A stretch of DNA of 64,000 nt from Rhizosphaericola mali (GTDB lineage: Bacteria > Bacteroidota > Bacteroidia > Chitinophagales > Chitinophagaceae): NCBI RefSeq assembly GCF_004337365.2, contig NZ_CP044016.1, positions 1,612,001-1,676,000 of the forward strand, read 5' to 3'. The position numbers were made by a program, and so were the translations under genes. The notes under the pieces are model-generated. The model saw only the letters and a list, made by a program, of their open reading frames with translations. It had not been told where the DNA came from and did not search any database. Numbering within the stretch: position 1 is the stretch's first letter; every line of letters starts with the position of its first letter. Shown piece by piece: positions 42,737-52,307 of this stretch.

Positions 42737-43084
42737 ATGGCGAAGAAAAACAGTGCAGATAAAAATGGATTTGTTTATAGTACTGATCCCAACTTTAGCT
42801 TCAATAATGAGGAAGAGGATGTCGATACCTTGGTGCCAAGTGAACAGAAATTGCGTATTTGGTTAGATTCTAAAAAACGTGCAGGCAAAACTGTAACTTT
42901 GGTAACTGGATTTATCGGTAAAGAGGAAGATTTGCAAGCATTAGGCAAACAACTTAAAAATACTTGCGGTACTGGGGGCAATGCAAAAGATAGTGAAATT
43001 ATCATACAAGGTGATCAACGTGATAAAATATTGCAATGGCTATTGAAAAATAAATATTCGCAAAGTAAAAAAGCGGGTGCCTGA
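42737..43084 (+). CDS. yciH: SUI1-family translation factor, YciH-like
   Basis: 115 aa. The C-terminal 80 residues form the SUI1/eIF1 domain with KRAGKTVTLVTGFIGKEEDL, GKQLKNTCGTGGNAKD and IIIQGDQRDKILQWL. The eIF1-like bacterial YciH acts on the small ribosomal subunit and affects initiation fidelity. The N-terminal 40 residues are acidic and probably disordered. It starts 3 bp after nadC and probably shares its transcript. Confidence 0.9.
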   Translation: MAKKNSADKNGFVYSTDPNFSFNNEEEDVDTLVPSEQKLRIWLDSKKRAGKTVTLVTGFIGKEEDLQALGKQLKNTCGTGGNAKDSEIIIQGDQRDKILQWLLKNKYSQSKKAGA

Positions 43085-43123
43085 TTTAATTTTATACGGA
43101 AGGGAAAACAATTAACTTTAGAT

Positions 43124-43477
43124 ATGCATTTACCTTGGCATCAATATTTATTTGGAACATTGTTTATCCTTGCAGGATTAAATCATTTTAGGAAACCTAG
43201 AATGTATATAAAAATTATTCCGCCTATTTTCAAAAATAAAAAAATGTGGAATATTCTGGCAGGAGTTGGAGAAATTGTCCTTGGTATTGGCATGATAGTT
43301 CCTATGCTTTCCAATATATCTGCTTGGGGAATTATCGTCTTGTTAATTGCCATTTTTCCAGCCAATATTTATATGTATACACATGAGGAAGTAAGCATGG
43401 GATTATCTAAAACATTGAGGTTAATACGACTACCTTTCCAATTTGTATTAATTGCTTGGGCTTGGTTATATACTTAG
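43124..43477 (+). CDS. DoxX-like small membrane protein
   Basis: 117 aa with about four hydrophobic segments; FILAGLNHFRKPRMYIKIIPP and AGVGEIVLGIGMIVPML are the N-terminal and second segments typical of the DoxX/MauE-like family. The partner or substrate is not known; DoxX-like proteins can belong to thiosulfate or redox membrane complexes. It lies 40 bp after the YciH-like gene. A perfect 19-bp palindrome follows. Confidence 0.78.
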   Translation: MHLPWHQYLFGTLFILAGLNHFRKPRMYIKIIPPIFKNKKMWNILAGVGEIVLGIGMIVPMLSNISAWGIIVLLIAIFPANIYMYTHEEVSMGLSKTLRLIRLPFQFVLIAWAWLYT

Positions 43478-43500
43478 TAAAATATTCATTGAAATAAAAT

Positions 43501-43538
43501 ATAAAAGCCAGTCAATATTAATATTGACTGGCTTTTAT
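43501..43538. terminator. 19-bp palindromic bidirectional terminator
   Basis: 43501-43519 and 43520-43538 are perfect reverse complements (AAAAGCCAGTCAATATT core), between the convergent DoxX-like and YtxH genes. Confidence 0.88.
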
Positions 43539-43551
43539 TCAAATATCTTAA

Positions 43552-43857
43552 TTACGCGTTTTCTACTTCACTTTTTAACTGATGATAGCTTTCTTTGCTT
43601 TCTTCAATCAAATTCAATACTTTTTCACGTACATCATCACTCAAACCATCCACTTGCTTACCAAAAACATCTTTTAAATCATCTAATTCAGAAACTGATT
43701 TTTTCTTCAATTTCAACAATTTCTTTTTCAAATCATCTGCAGAATCAGCGATTTTCTGGCGTGTTTCTTTACCAGACTGAGGAGCCAATAACAATCCAAC
43801 AACAGCTCCAGCTACTATACCTGAAATACTTCCGATTAAAATTTGTTTTGCACTCAT
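43552..43857 (-). CDS. YtxH-domain envelope protein
   Basis: 101 aa from ATG 43857. The start MSAKQILIGSISGIVAGAV with GLLLAPQSGKETR is the YtxH pattern: one short glycine-rich membrane segment followed by a charged helical tail (Lys/Asp-rich, about 30-100). The open frame extends upstream to 43887, but the usual family start is MSAKQILIG. Proposed roles of YtxH proteins are in stress or envelope stability; the exact function is unknown. Confidence 0.82.
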   Translation of the reverse strand: MSAKQILIGSISGIVAGAVVGLLLAPQSGKETRQKIADSADDLKKKLLKLKKKSVSELDDLKDVFGKQVDGLSDDVREKVLNLIEESKESYHQLKSEVENA

Positions 43858-44069
43858 TTTATTATGTTTTAAAAGGTTAAATAACAATAATTGTCTTTAA
43901 TTGGTTTAATTAGGACAAGAACAATGCCATTTTACTTATTTTACTCACAGAAAAGGCAATTTCTATATAAATTTATCAACTTTTTGCCATTTCTAACTTC
44001 ATTTAAAGTGATATCTTTTTTTTGACCACGAGAATTATTAAAAGATTAATACAAAAGGAACATTAACAA

Positions 44070-45551
44070 TTACTTAGAAAACTTATCCTCAAGATATTTG
44101 AGAAAAATAGTACTGTCTAATGTTGAATCTGTTACTTTTTTACATAATTGCTCACTATCATATTTCTTGCCGTATTGATGAATGTTTTGGCGTAACCATT
44201 GTAATGTTGTATTCAAATTACCATTAGAAATTTCGGACTCAATATTTGGATTATCTGATTTCAATTTATCCCAAAATTGCGCGGCATATAAACTACCCAA
44301 ACTATAGGTAGGAAAATATCCCAAACTTCCAATACTCCAATGAATGTCTTGCAAACAGCCACTTTTATCATCAGGAACATCAATTCCTAATAATTCCTTA
44401 TACTTTTCATTCCAAATTTTACTTATATCTTTTGTTGAGATAGTACCCGCAATTAATTCTTTTTCAATCAAATAGCGGATATAAATGTGAAAATGATAGG
44501 TTACTTCATCTGCTTCTGTTCTGATGAGAGATGGCTCAATTCGATTCACCGCTTGCATAAAAACTTCCAATTTAATTTCACTTAGTTGCTCTGGAAAAAA
44601 TCGCTGTGCTTCAGGTAAATAATGATACCAAAAAGCACCGTTTTTTCCTACACAATTTTCCCAAAAGCGACTTTGAGACTCATGAATACTTAAAGATGTA
44701 AAAGTTCCCAATGGCAAACCATATTCCTCAATCGGTAATCCCAATTCATACAAAGCGTGCCCCCCTTCATGAATCGTACTCCACGTATTGTTACTAAAAT
44801 CGTTTTCATCTATACGTGTTGTAATACGCACATCTGTCGCACTGAAATTCGTCGTAAATGGATGTTCGGATATATCTAAACGCGTCTTATCTTTATCCAA
44901 ACCCATTTGTTCGGCCAAATATTTTCCCCACTCAAGTTGTTTTGCTGCATCATATTTTTTATGTAAAAAATGCGTATCAATATTTTTATTCTTATATTTT
45001 TCTAGTATTTCAGATAAACCAGGCAATAAATCTGCAAATACTTTATCTAACATTTCTACGGAAGCACTTTCTTCATATTCCTGTAATAAAGCATCGTATG
45101 GATGTTCTTCATATCCGTAAATTTCCGCTTCTTCTTTTTTCAGATTGATTAATTCTTCTAAAGCAGGAGCGTAAATAGAAAAATCATTTTTTCTGCGAGC
45201 CTCAATCCATTTATGATATGCTTTAGAAACGGTTTCAGACATTTTACGCACAAAAGCGGGTGTTTTCTTTTTCAAACGAAGCACCTCCTTTAGACGAATC
45301 TTTACGTTATCCAATTCATTTTCGGACAAATCCTTTTGTTCCAATAATTGCTGCATCACATTTTCATACGCTGGATCTATGAGCCAAGTATGTGCGGTTT
45401 CGGATAAGGTCGCAATTTGTTGCGAGCGAATTTCTGCAGATTTAGCTGGCATATAAGTTTCTTTATCCCATTCCAAAACGGCGGCCGCATATTGTAAATC
45501 CGCAATTTTACGTGATTGCTCAACAAACTCTGTATATAAAGAATCCATCAT
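44070..45551 (-). CDS. metallocarboxypeptidase, M32 family (Taq type)
   Basis: 493 aa, typical of M32. The zinc-binding HEGGH (about residues 259-263) lies in STIHEGGHALYELG, with SLSIHESQSRFWEN and GIDVPDDKSGCLQDIHWS elsewhere, both typical of the family. It removes C-terminal residues from peptides in the cytosol; no signal peptide. It lies 106 bp downstream of ndk on the same strand, after a strong terminator, so it has its own transcription. Confidence 0.94.
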   Translation of the reverse strand: MMDSLYTEFVEQSRKIADLQYAAAVLEWDKETYMPAKSAEIRSQQIATLSETAHTWLIDPAYENVMQQLLEQKDLSENELDNVKIRLKEVLRLKKKTPAFVRKMSETVSKAYHKWIEARRKNDFSIYAPALEELINLKKEEAEIYGYEEHPYDALLQEYEESASVEMLDKVFADLLPGLSEILEKYKNKNIDTHFLHKKYDAAKQLEWGKYLAEQMGLDKDKTRLDISEHPFTTNFSATDVRITTRIDENDFSNNTWSTIHEGGHALYELGLPIEEYGLPLGTFTSLSIHESQSRFWENCVGKNGAFWYHYLPEAQRFFPEQLSEIKLEVFMQAVNRIEPSLIRTEADEVTYHFHIYIRYLIEKELIAGTISTKDISKIWNEKYKELLGIDVPDDKSGCLQDIHWSIGSLGYFPTYSLGSLYAAQFWDKLKSDNPNIESEISNGNLNTTLQWLRQNIHQYGKKYDSEQLCKKVTDSTLDSTIFLKYLEDKFSK

Positions 45552-45606
45552 TTAATTTTTTCAAAAATAATATATCCAACTTAATTGTTCATTGACACAC
45601 ATAAAA

Positions 45607-45635
45607 AAACCTAAAGCCTTGTGAGCTTTAGGTTT
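45607..45635 (-). terminator. terminator of ndk
   Basis: 11-bp stem AAACCTAAAGC (45607-45617) with GCTTTAGGTTT (45625-45635), 7-nt loop, followed on the minus strand by a 7-T run. Confidence 0.88.
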
Positions 45636-45657
45636 CTAACTTTATTAAAAGAGTTAA

Positions 45658-46074
45658 TTAGAATCTTTCCAATTGAGAAAAGAAGAAATTACCTTCAATT
45701 TCAGCATTTTCATCGCTATCACTACCGTGAACAGCATTTTCACCGATAGAAGCAGCAAAGTTTTTACGGATAGTACCTTCTGCAGCATCTGCAGGATTAG
45801 TAGCTCCAATCAAAGTTCTGAAATCAGCAACTGCATTATCTTTTTCCAAAATCGCAGCGATGATAGGCGCACTACTCATAAAATCAACCAATTCACCGTA
45901 GAAAGGTCTTTCGCTATGAACAGCATAGAATGCACCAGCTTGTTCTTTAGTTAATTTAGTCCATTTCAAAGCTTTGATACTAAATCCACCTTTGATAATT
46001 TGATCTAAGATTGCACCAGTATAGCCTTTTTGTGTAGCATCAGGCTTGATCATGGTAAAAGTCTTATTGCTCAT
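45658..46074 (-). CDS. ndk: nucleoside-diphosphate kinase
   Basis: 138 aa. The catalytic His116 lies in [26 protein letters not shown] at the start and [17 protein letters not shown] before the active site are the family signatures. It transfers phosphate between nucleoside tri- and diphosphates via phosphohistidine. A -7 match TACATTTG on the minus strand (46101-46108) lies 26 nt upstream. It is divergent from the NrnA-like gene. Confidence 0.97.
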   Translation of the reverse strand: MSNKTFTMIKPDATQKGYTGAILDQIIKGGFSIKALKWTKLTKEQAGAFYAVHSERPFYGELVDFMSSAPIIAAILEKDNAVADFRTLIGATNPADAAEGTIRKNFAASIGENAVHGSDSDENAEIEGNFFFSQLERF

Positions 46075-46100
46075 GATATATTTCTTTTAAAATTTGGGCG

Positions 46101-46108
46101 CAAATGTA
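46101..46108 (-). promoter_or_regulatory. -7 element of ndk
   Basis: Minus-strand TACATTTG, exact TAnnTTTG match, 26 nt before the ATG. Confidence 0.5.
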
Positions 46109-46212
46109 GGAATAAGAAGTGGAAGTTCCCATCTATTTTGTGTTTAATTTATATTAAATAGCAAATACTATTATAAAATAAGAAAAAATATTTGACTATA
46201 TAATATGAAAAC

Positions 46213-47262
46213 ATGAATTTTGCCCGTCTTATGGAGCCAATTACAGAAATTTACTCATACCTAAAACAACCCAAAGAAGCGTTTATAACAATGCATCAGA
46301 AACCTGATGGCGATGCGTTAGGCTCAACCTTGGGTTTATCATTGTTTTTAAAAAAATTAGGTTTTAGAACGCACGTCATCTCTCCTACCAATTGGCCGGC
46401 TTTTTTGAATTGGTTACCAGGTTGTGATCAGGTTTTAGATTATGAAGCAAATCTGGATCTTACGAAAAAAATAATCTCAAATTGTGAATATATATTTTGT
46501 TTGGACTTCAATGTTTTGAGTCGAACAAAAAATATGGAGTCTTTACTTGCAGAAGCGGATGGAATCAAAGTACTAATTGATCACCATGAGCAACCGCAAA
46601 AGGAAAGTTTCAATTACGGTATTAGCAATACAAACAAAAGTTCCACTTGTGAAATGGTTTATGACTTAATCGTTGATGCTGGCTATGCACATTTGATAGA
46701 TACAGAAATTGCAACTTGTTTGTATACAGGTATGATGACTGATACTGGTTCGTTCCGGTTTCCATCCACAAAAGCGTCTGTACATCAAGCCATTACGCAT
46801 TTCAAACATTTGGGATTAAATCATACTGCAATTCATGAGCGCATATATGACAGTTTCATGGAATCTCGTTTGCGTTTTTTAGGAAATGCACTTTTGAATA
46901 GAATGGAGGTTTTATATGAATTTAATACAGCGATAATGGCGATTCCTAAATCTGATTTAGTTAAATTTAGCACTAAAACGGGCGATACGGAAGGAATTGT
47001 AAATTATATGTTAGCTTTACAAGGTATCAAGTTTGCCGCTATTGTAATTGACAGAGACGATAGTGCTAGAAAATGGAGTTTTAGAAGTAAGGGGAAATTT
47101 GACGTAAATACATTTGCAAGAAAACATTTTAATGGTGGAGGTCATAAAAATGCCGCTGGCGGTGCGACATCTGACTCATTAGAAGAAACGGTTGCAAATT
47201 TCAAAAAGGTAATAAGAGAATATGTATCTGAATTAACAGAGCCATATATATCTGAATTATAA
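46213..47262 (+). CDS. DHH/DHHA1 phosphoesterase, NrnA-like
   Basis: 349 aa; ATG 46231 (MEPITEI) is an alternative start. DHH motifs are visible: KPDGDALGSTLGL (metal-binding Asp residues), LDFNV, DHHEQP (the DHH), and TGMMTDTGSFRFPSTKASVH; the C-terminal DHHA1 substrate motif is GGGHKNAAGG. These proteins degrade nano-RNAs and convert pAp to AMP. It is followed 30 bp later by the FKBP lipoprotein gene on the same strand, so cotranscription is likely. Confidence 0.9.
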   Translation: MNFARLMEPITEIYSYLKQPKEAFITMHQKPDGDALGSTLGLSLFLKKLGFRTHVISPTNWPAFLNWLPGCDQVLDYEANLDLTKKIISNCEYIFCLDFNVLSRTKNMESLLAEADGIKVLIDHHEQPQKESFNYGISNTNKSSTCEMVYDLIVDAGYAHLIDTEIATCLYTGMMTDTGSFRFPSTKASVHQAITHFKHLGLNHTAIHERIYDSFMESRLRFLGNALLNRMEVLYEFNTAIMAIPKSDLVKFSTKTGDTEGIVNYMLALQGIKFAAIVIDRDDSARKWSFRSKGKFDVNTFARKHFNGGGHKNAAGGATSDSLEETVANFKKVIREYVSELTEPYISEL

Positions 47263-47292
47263 ATTTAAAAAAACAATTAATTAGTCTAAGAA

Positions 47293-48249
47293 ATGAGACG
47301 TACTTTATCATTTGTGGCAGCCGGAGCTGCATTGTTCTTTGCTGCTTGTGGCAACACTGGATTTAAAAAAACTAAATCTGGATTGGAATACAAAATCATC
47401 GCAGGAAAAGGAAACGAAAAAGATTCAACTTTTAAAGCAGGTGAATTTGTAAAATTCAATGTAGAATTCAGTGTTAAAAGAAAAGGTAAATCAGATACTA
47501 CTTTATACACTACTTACGAAGGTATGCCTACATATACAATGGTAGATACATCTGTACGAGCACAATTGTCTTATATGGAGTTAATTCCATTGGCAAAAGT
47601 TGGAGATAGTCTTGATTTCAAAGTACAAGTAGATACCTTAATAAATAGAGGATTAGTTAACCCTAACGAAATTTTCAGTAAGGGTGCAGTTATAGAAGGA
47701 CATCTAACTTTATTGAAAAAATTCAAGTCAGAACCTGATGTTAATGCGGACGCAATGGCTGAATTTAATCTTGAAAAAGGTAAAGAGTTCAATACAGTGA
47801 AAGCATATTTGGCTGATAAAAAAATCAATGCTACACAAACAAAAGATAGCTTATTTGTATTAGTAACGAATCCTGGAGATCAAACCATGAAAGCTGACTC
47901 AGGTATGGTTGCAACAATCAAATACAAAGGTGTATTGATGAAAGATGGTAAAGTATTCGATACAAATATGGACAAATCTAAAAATCATGACGAACCATTG
48001 ACTGTAAACGTAGGTCAACACATGGTAATTCCAGGTTGGGATTTAGGTTTGAAAAATTTTGGTAAAGGTGGTAAAGGTCAAATCTTCGTACCTGCATTCT
48101 TAGGATACGGACCAAGACCAAACGGAGCAATTCCTGCCAATTCAAATTTAATATTTGACATTGAAGTTTTAGATGTTAAAAAAGATACAGCTAAAAAACC
48201 TCAAATGCCAATGATGCCTCAAATGCAACAAGGTCAAGGAGCACATTAA
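47293..48249 (+). CDS. FKBP-type peptidyl-prolyl isomerase, lipoprotein with two domains
   Basis: 318 aa. Lipobox FAAC at about residue 19 predicts an envelope lipoprotein. The N-terminal domain (about 25-150) has a weak FKBP-like fold; the C-terminal domain (about 195-295) has full FKBP motifs, GQHMVIPGWDLGLKNF, FVPAFLGYG and AIPANSNLIFDIEVL. It assists folding of exported proteins by proline isomerisation. The first domain appears to lack several active-site aromatic residues, so it may be a chaperone or binding module. The tail is Gln/Met/Pro-rich. Confidence 0.88.
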   Translation: MRRTLSFVAAGAALFFAACGNTGFKKTKSGLEYKIIAGKGNEKDSTFKAGEFVKFNVEFSVKRKGKSDTTLYTTYEGMPTYTMVDTSVRAQLSYMELIPLAKVGDSLDFKVQVDTLINRGLVNPNEIFSKGAVIEGHLTLLKKFKSEPDVNADAMAEFNLEKGKEFNTVKAYLADKKINATQTKDSLFVLVTNPGDQTMKADSGMVATIKYKGVLMKDGKVFDTNMDKSKNHDEPLTVNVGQHMVIPGWDLGLKNFGKGGKGQIFVPAFLGYGPRPNGAIPANSNLIFDIEVLDVKKDTAKKPQMPMMPQMQQGQGAH

Positions 48250-48264
48250 TCCACTTCTTCTTCA

Positions 48265-48320
48265 ACAAGAATAAATAAAAGCCGTTTGGAATATTCCAAA
48301 CGGCTTTTATTTATTCTTGT
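48265..48320. terminator. 28-bp palindromic terminator after the FKBP gene
   Basis: 48265-48292 and 48293-48320 are perfect reverse complements with GGAATATTCC at the centre and AAAAGCCG/CGGCTTTT in the stem. It is the longest perfect palindrome I found in the window. Confidence 0.88.
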
Positions 48321-48429
48321 AAATTGACATTTTCATCGTGTCGTAAAACCCTCTCAAACATCGATCAAAAATGAATGAAATTTGTTATTTATAAACTGTC
48401 CATCATATCTTATTATCAAGATCATATAA

Positions 48430-48825
48430 TTAAATTCTGAATACTTTTGTTAAATTATAAAATAGTTTTTGGCACATTTCTAGCTTTGAAATAACGCTTC
48501 TCAAATCATAAATATATTCATTGCGAAATTCGTTTAACAATAACTGTTCCTCTGATTTGGTTCGGCAATATTTATATCGTTTAAGTATTTCCGCCGATTT
48601 ATATAAATTGCGCGTTTCATAGTCTATTGTTTCATTCCAATCAAGCTCTAGATCTTTTACAAATCTCCAATTTACGTAGCGAGTACAATTTTCATAAATT
48701 GTTATTTCCTCAATTAATTTACAATATCTAGGAAACTCATCTAAATAAACTAGAATCTCATTAAGACTGTCAATAAAATTTAAGGAATCCCATATGTTCT
48801 TCTCTCTTTCAAATCTTTGGCACAT
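48430..48825 (-). CDS. hypothetical protein, 131 aa
   Basis: A predicted cytosolic, helix-rich, acidic protein with no signal peptide or recognised family. Short hydrophobic patches alternate with charged residues, as in a helical bundle. Support for being real: a TAnnTTTG match on the minus strand (48842-48849) ends 16 nt before the ATG, and the groEL terminator lies upstream, leaving a proper intergenic space. No overlapping gene on the other strand. It has no operon partner. Whether it is a true gene is moderately uncertain. Confidence 0.55.
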   Translation of the reverse strand: MCQRFEREKNIWDSLNFIDSLNEILVYLDEFPRYCKLIEEITIYENCTRYVNWRFVKDLELDWNETIDYETRNLYKSAEILKRYKYCRTKSEEQLLLNEFRNEYIYDLRSVISKLEMCQKLFYNLTKVFRI

Positions 48826-48841
48826 TTTTCTATCTTTTTCA

Positions 48842-48849
48842 CAAAATTA
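48842..48849 (-). promoter_or_regulatory. -7 element of the hypothetical gene
   Basis: Minus-strand TAATTTTG, exact TAnnTTTG match, 16 nt before ATG 48825. Confidence 0.45.
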
Positions 48850-48903
48850 TAGGAGGGCTTAAAATTATAATATCAAAAAAAGACCATAATCTTATTTAAA
48901 AAC

Positions 48904-48934
48904 AAAATAGCCTCGCAATTTGCGAGGCTATTTT
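48904..48934 (-). terminator. terminator of groESL
   Basis: 14-bp stem AAAATAGCCTCGCA (48904-48917) with TGCGAGGCTATTTT (48921-48934) and 3-nt loop, about 25 bp after the groEL stop. Confidence 0.88.
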
Positions 48935-48959
48935 TATAGGATTAAGTTCGAATTTAATC

Positions 48960-50630
<1,671 letters not shown>

Positions 50631-50684
50631 TTAAGGTAAAATATTTCATACTTACTTATAACCTATAACTTATAACTCAAATAC

Positions 50685-50972
50685 TTATTTACCTAAAATA
50701 GCAACAATGTCGCTTTCGCGCATAATTAAGTAATCAATTCCTTCCACAGGAAGTTCTGTACCCGCGTATTTACCATAAAGGACAATATCACCAACTTTTA
50801 CAGTCAATGGCTCGTCTTTTTTACCTGCGCCTACGGCTACAATCTCACCTCTTTGAGGTTTTTCTTTAGCTGTATCTGGGATGATAATACCACCTGCTGT
50901 TTTTTCTTCAGCTGCTGCTGGCTTGATGATCACTCTGTCATGTAATGGAGTTACATTCAATTTTTTAGCCAT
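50685..50972 (-). CDS. groES: co-chaperonin GroES (Hsp10)
   Basis: 95 aa, normal length. [20 protein letters not shown] contains the N-terminal beta-barrel strand and the start of the mobile loop; [24 protein letters not shown] follows. It caps the GroEL cavity. It is the first gene of groESL; the region upstream (51004-51019) has a perfect short dyad but no CIRCE-like element (TTAGCACTC-N9-GAGTGCTAA). Confidence 0.97.
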   Translation of the reverse strand: MAKKLNVTPLHDRVIIKPAAAEEKTAGGIIIPDTAKEKPQRGEIVAVGAGKKDEPLTVKVGDIVLYGKYAGTELPVEGIDYLIMRESDIVAILGK

Positions 50973-51003
50973 AATTATATGCTTTTTTTAATTTTTCGAA
51001 TTA

Positions 51004-51019
51004 ACCTAAATCGTTAGGT
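51004..51019. promoter_or_regulatory. dyad upstream of groES
   Basis: ACCTAA-ATCG-TTAGGT, a perfect 6-bp inverted repeat 32 bp upstream of the groES start. Possible heat-shock operator unlike CIRCE; TTGACA on the minus strand lies slightly further upstream. Confidence 0.35.
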
Positions 51020-51163
51020 ATCTCAATTTTGTCAATTAGCTTGCCAATCCAAAGAGAACGACAATATTTCAACATTTACTAGAATTATTTAAATATATCT
51101 TTAACAAATGGCAGTTTTCTACAATATATACAATGACAAATTGTCAAAATGTCTGAAAAAATA

Positions 51164-51185
51164 AAAGCTCCCAACTGGGAGCTTT
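51164..51185 (-). terminator. terminator after the HU/SPOR-like gene
   Basis: AAAGCTCCCA (51164-51173) pairs with TGGGAGCTTT (51176-51185), immediately downstream of the stop at 51190, followed on the minus strand by a T-rich stretch. Confidence 0.8.
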
Positions 51186-51189
51186 ATGA

Positions 51190-52107
51190 TTAATTATATT
51201 TTGCAATCTGTATGGGCCTTTGGAAGTATTTAAAAAGAGAATCTTTCACTTTTGTAGTATCTGCCGTTTTAGGTATAGGAGAATACAACCGATAAAACAA
51301 ACCCTGACTTGTCTGTACACTATCAAAATCAACTGCATTGCCATAACCTTTCAATGTCGCAATACGCGCATGTGCTCTTTGTGCGTCTTTGGTAATTTCA
51401 AATACAAATTTGTAAATATCCGTATTAACTTTAGTCATTGGTAGCGCTTTAGCTTTAGACGTATCAACAGATATATTTTCCTTATTTGTATCGGCGCTTT
51501 CTGTAGCAACTTGTTCTACCTTCTCTGGCAATAATTCGGCATTAGATTTCGGTTTATTTACAAAGTAATAAATGCCATAACCAACAATACCGAGAAGTAC
51601 AACAACCACAACAATCGCCATATAGTTGACTTGAGGTTTAGCCCTATTAGATTGAATACGTTTACGATTCACGGATTCTTCCGCCTCAGCTCGGTCATAG
51701 ATATCTGCGGAAAGAGCTTTTTCCGAACCTTCGCCATCTCTAAAACCAGAAATTGGATTTTGAGAAAAACTATACCCCCCTGTTTTCAAAGAATGAATAT
51801 ATCCGATACCATTAATCATCAAAACTCCAGTACCTATATTCATTAATTGGCGACTTTCTTCTAAAAAATACTCAATATCAGAAGCAACGATTGATGGGTT
51901 TTTGTTTAAAACTTCTTTTGCAAAAGCGACAAATTCAGGTGTGGTTGTCACTTGCTTGTTAAATTCAAAGGTTGCCTCTGGAATTGTTTGTCCATTTTCT
52001 ATGGAAATAGAACCGCCTTTTAGCGTTACAATACCTATTTTTTCTAATGACAATGACTTATTTTGAATCAAATAGTCATGCATTATTTGTGATAATTTGT
52101 TTGACAA
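51190..52107 (-). CDS. HU-CCDC81/SPOR-domain-like membrane protein
   Basis: 305 aa. The N-terminal part (about 1-120), with LEKIGIVTLKGG and MINGIGYIHSL, resembles the prokaryotic HU-CCDC81-type domain of Bacteroidota. A single membrane segment (about 160-182) follows a basic NRKRIQSNRAK stretch. The C-terminal part (about 225-305) resembles a SPOR domain, which binds denuded peptidoglycan at division sites. Orientation would put the HU-like domain in the cytosol and SPOR in the periplasm. It might couple DNA or nucleoid to the division wall; that is inference. No cell-division genes are adjacent. Confidence 0.7.
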   Translation of the reverse strand: MSNKLSQIMHDYLIQNKSLSLEKIGIVTLKGGSISIENGQTIPEATFEFNKQVTTTPEFVAFAKEVLNKNPSIVASDIEYFLEESRQLMNIGTGVLMINGIGYIHSLKTGGYSFSQNPISGFRDGEGSEKALSADIYDRAEAEESVNRKRIQSNRAKPQVNYMAIVVVVVLLGIVGYGIYYFVNKPKSNAELLPEKVEQVATESADTNKENISVDTSKAKALPMTKVNTDIYKFVFEITKDAQRAHARIATLKGYGNAVDFDSVQTSQGLFYRLYSPIPKTADTTKVKDSLFKYFQRPIQIAKYN

Positions 52108-52307
52108 AGTGCCTTGCTTTTTCGATATTATTAAATGATTGACAAATAATAAGACTACAACGTCTAAATGAATTATTTTAGTACAAGGTTAGGTCAATAT
52201 TACCAATATTACAAATATTAATATCTAAAAATCAAATAGATACAACTTTCTGTGACGATAGCTGTATCTATTAAATTATAATAAACTATAAAATTATTTT
52301 CTATAAA

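Noticed and set aside
43452-43880. 142-aa plus-strand open frame opposite the YtxH gene
   Set aside because: It overlaps the end of the DoxX-like gene, the palindromic terminator and the whole YtxH gene, and has a low-complexity aromatic composition typical of a complementary-strand shadow.
50973-51160. CIRCE operator upstream of groES
   Set aside because: No GCACTC...GAGTGC inverted repeat is present.
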